Source of the DNA: JAJFFW01 sp038534195
GTDB lineage: Bacteria > Pseudomonadota > Alphaproteobacteria > Caulobacterales > Parvularculaceae
NCBI GenBank assembly: GCA_038534195.1
Contig: JBCAXE010000010.1
Coordinates: 1 to 64,000 of the forward strand
Length of the DNA: 64,000 nucleotides
Reading direction: 5' to 3'
Shown: one piece after another, positions 39,858-49,110 of the stretch
Layout of the letters: each line of letters begins with the position of its first letter
Position numbering within the stretch: position 1 is the first letter of the stretch
Translations under genes and position numbers: made by a program
The notes under the pieces: generated by a model
Told to the model about the DNA's origin: nothing
What the model saw: the letters and a program-made list of their open reading frames with translations, nothing else
Databases searched by the model: none

Positions 39858-41477
39858 ATGACGAACCAATTTTCGCCGCGCGAGTTTGACTTGGCGCGAG
39901 GCCGCCGGATCGGTCTCTTCGGGCTGCTGCTGGCGCTGGGCGCCGCAATGTTGTCGCTCGGGGCAGTCGCGCAGAATGCCGCTAGCGGATCCGGCGAAGG
40001 GGTGATCCTGTCGCTGAACGGCGCCGTGACGCCGGCCTCGGCGAGTTATCTTGAGCGCGAAATCCAGGCCGCAGACGTGGCCGACGCCGACCTCATCATC
40101 ATCGAAATCGACACGCCCGGCGGTCTCGTCGACAGCATGAAGACCATCATCAAATCGATCCTGGCGTCGGAAACGCCGGTGGCGACCTTCGTATCGCCGC
40201 AAGGCGCGCGGTCCGCCAGCGCCGGTCTCTATATCATGTATTCCGCGCACATCTCGGCCATGGCCCCGGCGACGAACACCGGCGCGGCGACACCCGTGGA
40301 AGTGGGCGGAGGTTCGCCGCCGCCGGAAGAAAGCCCGTTCGACGGCGAAGAACCGGTGAAGAAAGACGACGCCGAAAGCGAGAACGCGGACGAAACAGCA
40401 GCGCCAGGCGATGACGTAGCCAACGACGAGGCGGCTGGCGATGCGCCTGTGGACGCCGCCGATACGGTTGATGAGGGCGAAGCCGCGGAGGAGCCCGCCG
40501 AGACAGCCCGCCCTGACGCCACAGACGACGCGAACGAAACCGCGCCGCTTTCCAACGACAGCGCGCTGCGGGCGAAGATCATCAACGACTCCGTCGCTTA
40601 TATCCGCTCGCTCGCCGATGAACGCGGGCGCAACGCCGACTGGGCCGAGCGGGCCGTGCGCGAAGCGGTGTCGGTGACGTCGCGCGAGGCGCTCGAATTG
40701 AACGTGATTGATCTGATTGCGGACGATATCGACGATCTTCTGCAGAAAATCGATGGGCGCGTCGTTGAAACCGCCGCCGGCGAAGTTACGCTAAAGACGC
40801 AAAACCTCAAATTAACGCGGGTCGAGCCGACGACAGTGGAAAAGATTCTGGGCTTTATCTCAAATCCCAATGTGGCGGTGATCTTGATGTCCCTCGCCAC
40901 GACCGGAATCATCATCGAGATGTGGAATCCGGGATCGATCTTCCCGGGCGCCCTTGGCCTGACCTGTCTCGTTCTCGGACTCTATTCGTTTCAGGTTCTG
41001 CCGTACAATGTCTTGCCGCTCGTGCTCATGGGCATCGGCGCAATCCTGATGGTGATCGAGGCGTATAGTCCGACCTTCGGGCTCGCGGGACTATCAGGTC
41101 TCGTCCTTTTCGGGGTCGGCATGTATTTTCTGTTCCCGGACGGCTTCCGCGTCTCGGGCTCGGTGATTGGTACGATCATGGCGATCAGCGGCGGTCTTCT
41201 GGCGCTGATCCTCTTTGCGCTGATCGGCTCGCGCAGCCATGGGCCGATGCTCGGCGGGGACGCCATCAAGAAGCGCGAAGGTGTCGTTGACGATTGGGAC
41301 GGCAAGGAAGGCTGGGTCATTGTCGAGGGCGAGCGCTGGCGTGCGCGCGCCGACAAACCTCTAACGCCGGGCGATAAGATCCGCGTGGTTGAGGTGGACG
41401 GGCTTGTTCTGGTTGTGAAGCAAATGAAGGCCGGCGGTCTCCTTGGCGGTCTCGCGCCCGGTGAGGCGCGCGCCTGA
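39858..41477 (+). CDS. Membrane-bound ClpP-class serine protease, NfeD family
   Basis: A 539-residue NfeD1b-type protein. After a signal anchor (residues about 18-40), residues 50-310 form a ClpP/SppA-like protease domain: VILSLNGAVTPASASYLEREI, EIDTPGGLVDSMKTII, then the nucleophile serine in ARSASAGLYIMYSA and the lysine in the RAKIINDSVAYIRSLA region. An acidic Asp/Glu/Ala insertion of about 85 residues (150-235) interrupts the domain and is unusual. Four TM helices (about 330-445) and an NfeD OB-fold (REGVVDDWDGKEGWVIVEG) complete it. Archaeal relatives cleave stomatins, which fits the slipin gene downstream. GAGGGGC precedes the ATG. Confidence 0.9.
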   Translation: MTNQFSPREFDLARGRRIGLFGLLLALGAAMLSLGAVAQNAASGSGEGVILSLNGAVTPASASYLEREIQAADVADADLIIIEIDTPGGLVDSMKTIIKSILASETPVATFVSPQGARSASAGLYIMYSAHISAMAPATNTGAATPVEVGGGSPPPEESPFDGEEPVKKDDAESENADETAAPGDDVANDEAAGDAPVDAADTVDEGEAAEEPAETARPDATDDANETAPLSNDSALRAKIINDSVAYIRSLADERGRNADWAERAVREAVSVTSREALELNVIDLIADDIDDLLQKIDGRVVETAAGEVTLKTQNLKLTRVEPTTVEKILGFISNPNVAVILMSLATTGIIIEMWNPGSIFPGALGLTCLVLGLYSFQVLPYNVLPLVLMGIGAILMVIEAYSPTFGLAGLSGLVLFGVGMYFLFPDGFRVSGSVIGTIMAISGGLLALILFALIGSRSHGPMLGGDAIKKREGVVDDWDGKEGWVIVEGERWRARADKPLTPGDKIRVVEVDGLVLVVKQMKAGGLLGGLAPGEARA

Positions 41478-41785
41478 TGGACTTCCCGACTTTTTCAGAG
41501 AACCCTGTTATCTGGGCGCTCTTCTTTTTGCTGATCGGGGCCAGCGCCGTCTTGGCGGCGAAAATTTACGGGCTCATTTTCATGCGCGGAAAATCGCCCC
41601 ATCGTGTGGGCGAGGTTATGAATGTCAGCCGCGCCGAAGTGACTGAGTGGGCGGATGGCGAGGGTTATGTGCGCGCCGGCGGCGAGCTCTGGCGCGCGCA
41701 ATCGAACGACCCGCTCGTACCGGGTGACGATGTGACGGTCGCCGGCATGAACGGATTAGTGTTACGAGTAAAAAAGAAGGCGTGA
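41477..41785 (+). CDS. Short NfeD-like OB-fold membrane protein
   Basis: A 102-residue protein with one TM helix (VIWALFFLLIGASAVLAAKIYGLIF) and a C-terminal OB-fold, VTEWADGEGYVRAGGELWRAQSND, ending GLVLRVKKKA. The OB-fold is the same as that at the end of the preceding NfeD protease. Its ATG overlaps the stop of that gene (TGATG), so the pair is translationally coupled. Such short NfeD proteins act with stomatin-like proteins in membrane microdomains. The slipin gene follows 73 bases later. Confidence 0.85.
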   Translation: MDFPTFSENPVIWALFFLLIGASAVLAAKIYGLIFMRGKSPHRVGEVMNVSRAEVTEWADGEGYVRAGGELWRAQSNDPLVPGDDVTVAGMNGLVLRVKKKA

Positions 41786-41858
41786 CGCGTCGCGCCTGCA
41801 GCAAAGAATAAGTGGAACGCGGATTTAAACGTGTCCCCTTGAAGGTAAGGAGAATACC

Positions 41859-42617
41859 ATGCCCGGTGTCGGCATTTTAGGTTTTTTGGTTTTTGCGATC
41901 ATTTTCATCGCAACCAATGTCATCAAGATCCTTCGGGAATATGAGAAAGGCGTGATCTTCACGCTTGGCCGCGTCGGCCGCAAAGCGGCGGGCCCGGGCC
42001 TCGTCATCCTGATCCCCGTGGTCCAGCAAATGCGAAAGGTGGACATGCGCACGCTCGTCCACGATGTGCCGACGCAGGACGTGATCAGCCAGGACAACGT
42101 CTCGGTGAAAGTGAACGCGGTGATCTATTACCGCGTCGTTGATGCGGTGCGCGCCATCGTACAGGTGGAAAACTACATGGCCGCCACCAGCCAGCTCGCG
42201 CAGACGACCTTGCGCTCCGTCCTCGGTAAGCACGATCTCGACGAGATGCTGCAAGAACGCGACAAGCTCAATAAAGACATTCAGGAAATCCTGGACACCC
42301 AGACGGAAGCCTGGGGAATCAAGGTCTCCAATGTTGAAATCAAGCACGTGGACGTGGACCCGTCGATGATCCGCGCCATCGCCAAGCAGGCCGAAGCCGA
42401 GCGCGAACGGCGCTCGAAAGTGATCCTGGCCGAAGGCGAATTTCAGGCGGCGGCGAAACTGGCGGAAGCCGCAAACGTTCTCGCGACCCAGCCGGGCTCG
42501 ATGGAGCTTCGGTACCTAAACTCCTTGCAGGAGATCGCCGGGGACAAATCGAACACGATTGTCTTTCCGTTCTCCCTTGACCAGGTGGGCAAAGCGATCC
42601 GTGGGGAAACTTTCTGA
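41859..42617 (+). CDS. SPFH/Band-7 domain slipin (stomatin homologue)
   Basis: A 252-residue membrane-associated stomatin homologue. One N-terminal TM helix (VGILGFLVFAIIFIATNVIKIL) is followed by the SPFH domain: YEKGVIFTLGRVGRKAAGPGLVILIP, VDMRTLVHDVPTQDVISQDNVSVKVNAVIYY, and the helical RDKLNKDIQEILDTQTEAWGIKVSNVEIKHVD. A coiled coil with AEAERERRSKVILAEGE then leads to QPGSMELRYLNSLQEIAGDKSNTIVFPF. Slipins oligomerise into membrane scaffolds. AAGGAGAA precedes the ATG. The gene ends an nfeD-nfeD-slipin operon with a strong terminator. Confidence 0.93.
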   Translation: MPGVGILGFLVFAIIFIATNVIKILREYEKGVIFTLGRVGRKAAGPGLVILIPVVQQMRKVDMRTLVHDVPTQDVISQDNVSVKVNAVIYYRVVDAVRAIVQVENYMAATSQLAQTTLRSVLGKHDLDEMLQERDKLNKDIQEILDTQTEAWGIKVSNVEIKHVDVDPSMIRAIAKQAEAERERRSKVILAEGEFQAAAKLAEAANVLATQPGSMELRYLNSLQEIAGDKSNTIVFPFSLDQVGKAIRGETF

Positions 42618-42642
42618 TCGCAAGAAAAACCCGGTTTTGAAG

Positions 42643-42668
42643 AAAGCCGCCGCAAGGCGGCTTTTTTT
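42643..42668 (+). terminator. Intrinsic terminator after the slipin gene
   Basis: GCCGCC-GCAA-GGCGGC stem extended by three A-T pairs and followed by seven T. It ends the nfeD-slipin operon. Confidence 0.9.
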
Positions 42669-42782
42669 CGCCCCGTTACAGTTTCGTTAGAAACGCCGCC
42701 GCCCGCCTGTTCTGGCGCCGCTGCTGCAGGAAGACAGGCCTCTTAGCATTTGGGGGACAACAAATGACAGAGGGGCCGATCA

Positions 42783-43028
42783 ATGAGACACATCAAATTT
42801 CACGCGGAGTCGCGTGACGGATTCCACCAACAAGAAAACAGCCTAAAAGTTGAAGCGGAGAATCGCTTCCTGAAAAACGCACTCACGTCGCGCCTGGCGC
42901 AAAAAATCCAAAATCATGAACGAGACGCCGCCAAACACCGTTTGTGCGGCCGAAAACGGCAGGCTGCGTCAAGCATCCAAGCCGCCCGGCGTCTCGAGGC
43001 CCTGTTGAAGGGATCGCAGCCGAAATAG
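42783..43028 (+). CDS. Possible small charged protein
   Basis: An 81-residue frame rich in Lys, Arg, Gln and Ala with a helical middle (LKVEAENRFLKNALTSRLAQKIQNHERDAAK). No family is recognised. AGAGGGG stands before the ATG but is nine bases away. A second 17-codon frame (ATG at 42764, preceded by GGGGGACAAC) overlaps its start in another frame and could be the true initiation region. It lies isolated between two terminated units, so it is listed as possible only. Confidence 0.35.
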   Translation: MRHIKFHAESRDGFHQQENSLKVEAENRFLKNALTSRLAQKIQNHERDAAKHRLCGRKRQAASSIQAARRLEALLKGSQPK

Positions 43029-43232
43029 TTAATCGTCCGCATCAAGAGATGTGCGCCGCAACATTTCTGTTGAATAAAAGCAACAATCGACAAGTCTCTT
43101 AAAGGTTGGGTCACGCAAATCTGAGAAAAGCTGCGTCAAGCGCCTGAAGCTATTGGCGTCCAGCCTGAATTGAGCCTAACATTCCGCAAAAACCAAATAC
43201 GTCGGTAACCAAAATCCAGGGAGGATTCATCA

Positions 43233-45959
43233 GTGAAAAAACGTTTGTGGGCGAAAGCCTCAGCCTTCGCACTTGCAGCATCGCTTGCGGCGCCGCACGC
43301 TGTCTTGGCGCAAGACGACGATGACGACGTCATTATCGTCACCGGGTCGTTCATCAAGAAAAAAAATCAGGCTGATCTGCCCTCGCCGTTACAAACCGTC
43401 GGCGCCGGCGATATTGCCGATATCGGCGCGCAAAACCTCGCCGACGTGACCCAAACGCTGACAATCAACACAGGCGCCCAGAACAATCCCGACGCCTTCA
43501 CCCAAAACGGCACGGTCGGCACCTCGAACATCAACTTGCGCGGCCTCGGCGTCGGCTCGACGCTGGTGCTCCTGAACGGCAAGCGTCAGGTGCTCTCCGG
43601 CGGTCAGACCAATGACGGCATCAACTTTGTCGACACATCATCGCTCGTGCCGATGATCGCCATCGACCGCATCGAGATCCTGAAAGACGGCGCGTCCGCA
43701 CTTTATGGCTCTGACGCTGTGGCGGGCGTTGTCAACTTCATCACGCTCGAAAATTACGACGGCATAAAACTGTCCGGCAATTATCAAAACCATCAAAGCC
43801 TCGGCGATCAGGACGAGTATGTAATCCAGGGTCTGGCGGGTAAGGATTTTGGCCGCGGCTCCATCATGGTGGCGGCGAGCTACACAGACCGCAGCCCGCT
43901 CACGACCGCAGAACGCCGCCTGTCGCGCCCGCAGGATGATACGTCTGCGCTTGGTAATCCCGGCGCATTTTTCGGCTTCCCCGGCTTGCCGGCCGGCGCA
44001 CCGCTGATTGACCCGGGCTGCGCCGACGCCGGCGGGTTTCCGACACCTTTAGGCCCAACCATTGCGCCTGGCCTCACCATCGGCCTTTGCGGTTTCGACT
44101 TTGGCGACTTCTTCAATCTCGTGGCTGATGAAGAGCGCTTTGTGGGTATCGCGCGCGGTGAACTTGACCTGACGGACAGCATTCAGTTCACGGCGGAATT
44201 CAGCTACGCAAACAATGAAGCCTCTCGCGGCAATTCGCCGTCCTTCCCGGCCTTGATGCTCGGCAGCACTGTCATACCGGGAGCGGATTTCGGCCCGAAC
44301 GCGAACCCGTTTAATATCTTTCCAGGCGACCCCACGCTGGTGTTTTTCGGCCGCGTCAGCGGCAATGGCGGCACGGTGGCGCCGACCACAACAGACTCTG
44401 AAACATGGCGGGCGTCCGCCAGCCTCGGCGGCGATATCGGCTCCGGCGGCTGGGAGATTTCATTCGTACGCGGCTCTAACGACTTTAGCGTCGCCACGGA
44501 AGATACCGTCACCGACCGGTTCCAGTGCGCGCTTTCAGGCTTTAACAGCGTTCCGGCCATCCCCGGCGTAACCGCCGGCACGGATTGTTCTTCGGCGAAT
44601 CCAAACCTTTCCGGGCCCGGCGACGCGCCGCTCCCGGTCGGCTCGTTCTTCAATCCTTTCTCAACGTCGCTCACCGGCGTCGCGCCGAATGATCCAGCGT
44701 TTCTGAATTACATCCAGGGACTGCAAGTGCGAGATTACGCGTCGGACGTCACGGTCGTCGAGGGTTATATCTCACAGGAAGTGTTCCAGTTGCCTGCAGG
44801 CCCGCTCAGCGTCGCGGTCGGCGCACAATATCGCGACAATGACCTGTCGCAAACGCTCGACCCTTTGTCGCTGAACGACGCTTTCTCGTTCATCGTCGGC
44901 GGCCGGGAATTTGACGGCTCGCAGGACGTGTTCGCGTTCTTCGGTGAGGCGTCGGTGCCAATCGCCGACTGGCTCGACCTTCAGTTGGCGGTGCGCCATG
45001 AGCGCTACGGCGAAGAGGAAGGCGGATCAACGACAGACCCCAAAATCGCGATCCTGGCGCGGCCGCATGAAACGCTTTCCCTACGCGGATCGTTCTCCAC
45101 GTCGTTCCGGGCGCCGTCCGTCTTTCAGCAATTCGGCGAGTCGACAACCCTGCAGCAAATCTCTGACCCGAACCAGGGCGGGGCCGACGCCTTTGTTGCG
45201 GTGCGCACATTAGCGCCCGACGGGGGCACTTCGCCGCGCGATATCCTGCCGGAAGAGTCCGAAGCCTTTAACGTCGGCGCAAGCTGGACGCCGTTCGGCG
45301 GCGGGCTGACGATTGATGTCGATTACTTCAACTTCGACTTCTCAAACGTCATCATTCAGGAGAACCCGCAAGCGCTCGTCAACGCTGACCCGGACGGTCC
45401 GAACATCATCCGCGCGCCGTCAGGCACGCTCGTTCAGATCAACAACAACTTCGTGAACGCCTCATCGGTGCAAACATCGGGCATCGACTTCAGCGCCGTA
45501 TACAACATCGAAACGGACTACGGTACGATCACGCCGAGCTTCCAGGGGACGTACATTTTGAATTACGACCTGGAAGACCCGCAAGCGGGCGCTGTGGACG
45601 GCGAGGGCGTTCGAAACTTCACCAACTTCGGCTCGCCGACGCCGCAATTGCGGTTCAACGCCGGGCTCGGCTACGCAAACGGCGCACACTCGGCGAACCT
45701 CTTCGTGCGCCATATCGGAAGCTATCTGGACGACCAGAACGGCCTGATCGATATCGACAGCGACACGCGCGTGGACGTTCAGTACTCGTTGGCGATCAAT
45801 GAATATCTGAACCGCGACCAGCTCGCCGCCATCACCATCGGCGCGCGCAACATCTTTGGAACCACCGCTCCGCAGGTCTTCACTAATGGCGGCTTTGACA
45901 GCCGGGTGCATGATCCGCGCGGCGCGCTCCTCTATTTCGGCGTTGACCTCGAATTCTAA
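43233..45959 (+). CDS. TonB-dependent outer-membrane receptor
   Basis: A 908-residue active transporter. The GTG start follows GGGAGG and opens a signal peptide ending LAAPHAVLAQ. The mature protein begins DDDDDVIIVTGSF, a TonB-box-like segment. The plug domain includes LADVTQTLTINTGAQ, NINLRGLGVGSTLVLLNGKR and IDRIEILKDGASALYGSDAVAGVVN, all standard for plugs. The 22-stranded barrel follows, ending GALLYFGVDLEF with the terminal aromatic residue. It imports an unidentified large solute such as a siderophore, peptide or glycan, with energy from TonB-ExbBD. No adjacent gene reveals the substrate. A terminator follows at once. Confidence 0.95.
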   Translation: MKKRLWAKASAFALAASLAAPHAVLAQDDDDDVIIVTGSFIKKKNQADLPSPLQTVGAGDIADIGAQNLADVTQTLTINTGAQNNPDAFTQNGTVGTSNINLRGLGVGSTLVLLNGKRQVLSGGQTNDGINFVDTSSLVPMIAIDRIEILKDGASALYGSDAVAGVVNFITLENYDGIKLSGNYQNHQSLGDQDEYVIQGLAGKDFGRGSIMVAASYTDRSPLTTAERRLSRPQDDTSALGNPGAFFGFPGLPAGAPLIDPGCADAGGFPTPLGPTIAPGLTIGLCGFDFGDFFNLVADEERFVGIARGELDLTDSIQFTAEFSYANNEASRGNSPSFPALMLGSTVIPGADFGPNANPFNIFPGDPTLVFFGRVSGNGGTVAPTTTDSETWRASASLGGDIGSGGWEISFVRGSNDFSVATEDTVTDRFQCALSGFNSVPAIPGVTAGTDCSSANPNLSGPGDAPLPVGSFFNPFSTSLTGVAPNDPAFLNYIQGLQVRDYASDVTVVEGYISQEVFQLPAGPLSVAVGAQYRDNDLSQTLDPLSLNDAFSFIVGGREFDGSQDVFAFFGEASVPIADWLDLQLAVRHERYGEEEGGSTTDPKIAILARPHETLSLRGSFSTSFRAPSVFQQFGESTTLQQISDPNQGGADAFVAVRTLAPDGGTSPRDILPEESEAFNVGASWTPFGGGLTIDVDYFNFDFSNVIIQENPQALVNADPDGPNIIRAPSGTLVQINNNFVNASSVQTSGIDFSAVYNIETDYGTITPSFQGTYILNYDLEDPQAGAVDGEGVRNFTNFGSPTPQLRFNAGLGYANGAHSANLFVRHIGSYLDDQNGLIDIDSDTRVDVQYSLAINEYLNRDQLAAITIGARNIFGTTAPQVFTNGGFDSRVHDPRGALLYFGVDLEF

Positions 45960-45984
45960 GGGTTAACACGCCGACGCTTTTGAG

Positions 45985-46017
45985 CCCCCGCGGCTTCGGC
46001 CGCGGGGGTTTTCTTTT
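45985..46017 (+). terminator. Intrinsic terminator after the TonB-dependent receptor
   Basis: A 10-bp perfect GC stem (CCCCCGCGGC / GCCGCGGGGG) with a TTCG loop and TTTTCTTTT tail. Confidence 0.9.
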
Positions 46018-46043
46018 GCTCAAAAGTCTGCGAGGCGCACGTA

Positions 46044-46322
46044 ATGGATGTATCCGATGCACAACCTGACGCCCCGCGCCTCGATGTACGCGGCTATCGC
46101 TGTCCGGTTCCCGTGATCCGCATGGAGGCGGCGCTGCGCGGGATGCGCGGTGGCGATCAACTCCTTGTTTTTGCTGACGATCCGGTGGCCGCTGTCGACA
46201 TTCCGCATTTCTGCGCAGAAGGCGGGCACGCGGCGGAGCGCCAGCCCGACGAAGGGGCCGCTTGCGTCTTTCTGGTCACGCGCGGCGAAAAAGGCGGCGA
46301 GACCGGCGGCGACGCCCCATGA
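46044..46322 (+). CDS. TusA/SirA-like sulfur-carrier protein
   Basis: A 92-residue protein of the TusA family. The signature is LDVRGYRCPVPVIRMEAALRGM, with the CPxP motif whose cysteine carries a persulfide in sulfur relay to tRNA thiolation and other acceptors. The rest follows the two-layer sandwich: GDQLLVFADDPVAAVDIPHFCAEGGH. The C-terminal tail is Gly/Glu-rich. Relatives act in tRNA 2-thiouridine formation or sulfur trafficking; which applies here is unclear. It stands alone between two transcription units. Confidence 0.9.
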   Translation: MDVSDAQPDAPRLDVRGYRCPVPVIRMEAALRGMRGGDQLLVFADDPVAAVDIPHFCAEGGHAAERQPDEGAACVFLVTRGEKGGETGGDAP

Positions 46323-46471
46323 GGCCGGCGCCGGGGCTCCCATTTTCCTCTAAAGATGGTAATAGTTAATGTGGCGGAGCATGTTTTGGCGTGCTCTACT
46401 CGAATTGTTAGCGGCCGGCGCGGCGACCGTTTGCGGCGTCTTCCGGCGTAGGACCAGGGGAGTCCGGGGTA

Positions 46472-47779
46472 ATGAGGGATAATAGCGTGACAGCACTTAA
46501 AGCACTTCGCCGCACGTTGCTTGGCGTTGCAGCGGCTTCGGCCGTAACCATGGTCGGCGCGGGCGCGGCCCTGGCGGATTATCAGACGGGTCTGATCGCC
46601 TATCAAAAAGGCCAATACGCGGAGGCGATCGATATCTGGGAGCGCTTCGCCGTTGCTGGCGACGTGCGCTCGAAGAAAATTCTGGGCGACGTCTATTCCG
46701 GCAAGGTCCTGGAAGGCGCGAAGAAAGCCGCCGTGCCGATCGAGGAAATCTCCGTCGATAATATCCAGGCGCTGAAATGGTACACGCTCGCCGCCTATCA
46801 TGATTTCACGGCCTATCAGCAACCGACCGCATACGAAGTAAATGCGCGCATCCTCGCTGAACAGCGCCTTTCCGACATTCGCTTCCGCATGTCCACGAGC
46901 CATGTGAAAAAGGCAGAGAAGCTTGTTTCCGAAACATTCGAGCGCGGCAGCCCCTACGATATTTACCGCCTCGGCAAGCTTTATCAGGCGGGATCGGGTC
47001 TTGCGAAGAACAACACCAAAGCGCTTCAAATGTACGCCCTTGCGAAAGCGCGCGGCGTCGGCGAGGCGAGCGCGGCGTACGAAGTGCTCGAACCGTTGAT
47101 GAACGCGAAGGAAGTCAAGAATGCAGTGAAGGCCGCCGGCGAGTGGCAACCGCCGCTTCCCGAAGAGCACACCGGTCAGACGACGCAGCAAAAAGAGCTG
47201 GCGCGCCTGAAGAAAGAGCTTGAAGAGCTGAAGCTTGAAGACGCGCTTGAGGCGGTCTCCGATGTGGATGTGGAACTGATCCAGCGCGCGCTGCGCTCAC
47301 TTGGGTTCTATTACGGTTCCATCGACAACAAGATGGGCCCAGGCACGCGCGCTGCGATCCGTCGCTTCCAGTATTCCGGCGTTAAAGCCGATACGAAAAT
47401 GACCGATCAGGAAAAAGAAGCGGTGCGCACTGGCGTTCTTTCCGCCCGCCAGACGGTCGATCTCTTCCGCAAGGCTGCGAAGAACGATCACCCCATGTCG
47501 CAATATGTCTTCGGCATCATGCATGTGCGCGGCATCGGCGTGGAGCAGGACGGCGCGCAGGCTGTGAAATGGCTGAAGCAGGCCGCGGGCGAAGATCTTG
47601 CGATCGCCCATTATGCGCTCGGCGTTCTGTATCGCGACGGGTCGACGGGTCTCAACGAGGTGACGCCCGACAAGGCGCAATCGGCGATCCACTTCTCGAA
47701 GGGCTATTCGCTCGGCTACGGGCCGGCGGGCGAAGCGCTGCGCAAGCTTGAATTCGAAGCGCCCCGGAACGTCGAATAA
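46472..47779 (+). CDS. SEL1-repeat protein with peptidoglycan-binding domain
   Basis: A 435-residue exported protein. The signal peptide ends near AGAALA. TPR/SEL1-like repeats occupy about 38-215 (YQKGQYAEAIDIWERFAVAGD, YRLGKLYQAGSGLAKNNTKALQMY). A short Lys/Glu coiled coil (KELARLKKELEELKLEDAL) precedes a peptidoglycan-binding domain (VELIQRALRSLGFYYGSIDNKMGPGTRAAIRRFQ). More SEL1 repeats follow (QYVFGIMHVRGIGVEQDGAQAVKWLKQAA). It probably links periplasmic proteins to the cell wall. The start may also be GTG five codons in. It is followed after 32 bases by the beta-helix gene, so the two are likely cotranscribed. Confidence 0.85.
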   Translation: MRDNSVTALKALRRTLLGVAAASAVTMVGAGAALADYQTGLIAYQKGQYAEAIDIWERFAVAGDVRSKKILGDVYSGKVLEGAKKAAVPIEEISVDNIQALKWYTLAAYHDFTAYQQPTAYEVNARILAEQRLSDIRFRMSTSHVKKAEKLVSETFERGSPYDIYRLGKLYQAGSGLAKNNTKALQMYALAKARGVGEASAAYEVLEPLMNAKEVKNAVKAAGEWQPPLPEEHTGQTTQQKELARLKKELEELKLEDALEAVSDVDVELIQRALRSLGFYYGSIDNKMGPGTRAAIRRFQYSGVKADTKMTDQEKEAVRTGVLSARQTVDLFRKAAKNDHPMSQYVFGIMHVRGIGVEQDGAQAVKWLKQAAGEDLAIAHYALGVLYRDGSTGLNEVTPDKAQSAIHFSKGYSLGYGPAGEALRKLEFEAPRNVE

Positions 47780-47811
47780 TCGTAGAAAAGGTTGAATAGG
47801 GGATCAGTCAC

Positions 47812-48915
47812 ATGAAACGCGTACTCACAACTCTCGCCGCGCTGGGCGGTCTCGGTCTGATCGCCGCAGACGCCGCCAACGCGCAATCGCTCGGCGGCTT
47901 CCCGATCCGCGAACCGGGCGCAGGCTACGGCGCCGGCAAGCCGGGCAAAAAGAAAGATAAAAAAGGCCCGCAACAGATCATCGTCGATGTGAACGGCCCA
48001 GGCCCCTACACCTCGATCGCCAAAGCGGTGGACGATGTGGCTGAAGGCGGCGTCGTCTATGTCATGCACGGCGTCTACAATGAGAGCATCGAGCTCGAAA
48101 AATCTGTCTTCATCCAGGGCGACCGAGGCCCCGGCTCAGGCGTCGAAATCAACGCGCCCATGAACGAGCCCTGCCTCAGCTTTGCACCAAAAGACGGCAC
48201 CGCCCATGCGGTCGTCGCCAATGTTCAGTTCGCCGCGAAGATTAATTCAGGCGCGTCGGCCTGCGTTGACGTGGCGCAAGGCGTCTTCACGCTGAAAGAA
48301 AGCGACGTCCTCGGCTCGACCGTGCGGCCAGCGATCAAAATCTCCGGCGGCACCGTGACCCTGAAGAAAAACCGCATCTCCGCCGGTTCTGAAGGCGTCT
48401 TTGTGGAGCAGGTTCACTCGCTCATGAACACGTCGATCATCGACAACAAGATCGCCAACAACAAAATCGGCGTCGACATCGCATCGGGCAGCCGCGCCGA
48501 CGTTGTCGTGGCCGGCAATGAGATTTTCGACAATCTCGACTCCGGCGTGAAATCTTCCGGTTACGGCGAAGCCTCGCTGATCGGCAACAAGATCCGCAAC
48601 AATAAAGGCGCGGGCATTATCCTCGACAAATACGCCAAACTCTCGCTGGTGCGGTACAATGAGATCGTGCAAAACAGCGGCGACGGCGTCGCCATCCCGT
48701 TCGGCGTCAACGGCATCATTGAAGACAATGACATCGTCGGCAATTCAGGCCTGTCGATCTTCATCCGCGACGGTCTGGAGCCGAAGATCACCAACAACTT
48801 CATTCAGAACAATGACGGCGACAGCAAGCGCAAGAAAAAGCGCCGCAAGAAACGCCGCGACCGCGACCAAGACGCCGATGATAATCGCTACAGCAACTCA
48901 GGCTGGCGCAATTAG
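47812..48915 (+). CDS. Secreted right-handed beta-helix protein with basic tail
   Basis: A 367-residue exported protein. The signal peptide ends at ANAQS; a short Lys-rich linker (GKPGKKKDKKGP) leads to a parallel beta-helix from about residue 60. Its rungs repeat the Asn-rich N-x-I/N-x-G pattern (NKIANNKIGVDIASG, NEIFDNLDSGVKSSG, NKIRNNKGAGIILD, NDIVGNSGLSIFI), as in pectate-lyase and NosD-type folds. The C-terminus ends with a strongly basic run KRKKKRRKKRRDRDQD and an Asn/Ser tail. It may bind an anionic surface polymer; catalysis is not evident. AGGGGA is the ribosome site; the upstream partner is the peptidoglycan-binding SEL1 gene. Confidence 0.8.
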   Translation: MKRVLTTLAALGGLGLIAADAANAQSLGGFPIREPGAGYGAGKPGKKKDKKGPQQIIVDVNGPGPYTSIAKAVDDVAEGGVVYVMHGVYNESIELEKSVFIQGDRGPGSGVEINAPMNEPCLSFAPKDGTAHAVVANVQFAAKINSGASACVDVAQGVFTLKESDVLGSTVRPAIKISGGTVTLKKNRISAGSEGVFVEQVHSLMNTSIIDNKIANNKIGVDIASGSRADVVVAGNEIFDNLDSGVKSSGYGEASLIGNKIRNNKGAGIILDKYAKLSLVRYNEIVQNSGDGVAIPFGVNGIIEDNDIVGNSGLSIFIRDGLEPKITNNFIQNNDGDSKRKKKRRKKRRDRDQDADDNRYSNSGWRN

Positions 48916-48939
48916 TCAGCACTTGAATGGATCAGAAAG

Positions 48940-48963
48940 CGCCTCCTTCGGGAGGCGTTTTTT
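48940..48963 (+). terminator. Intrinsic terminator after the beta-helix gene
   Basis: A 7-bp stem CGCCTCC / GGAGGCG with TTCG loop followed by six T. Confidence 0.9.
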
Positions 48964-49049
48964 GTTTTAAGTAAACTTTCCCGACCATTCTCCCGGGCGC
49001 GAACAGATAGAAATCTTTTTTCGACCGAGCCGTCGATTAACCAACCTGA

Positions 49050-49064
49050 TTAAATTCGAATTAA
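49050..49064. promoter_or_regulatory. CtrA box of the TadG-like gene
   Basis: TTAA-ATTCGAA-TTAA, a perfect and fully palindromic CtrA box, ending 46 bases before the TTG start of the TadG-like gene. Confidence 0.7.
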
Positions 49065-49110
49065 CGCCCCGCTTTTAAGATTTTCTTCAAAGATCTAAAC
49101 GGAGTATATT

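Noticed and set aside
42764..42817. 17-codon ORF after GGGGGACAAC, as a leader peptide
   Set aside because: No attenuator-type hairpins or codon bias follow; too short to support.
49036..49053. TTAA-N9-TTAA next to the true CtrA box of the TadG-like gene
   Set aside because: Spacing is 9; the neighbouring N7 site explains the sequence better.
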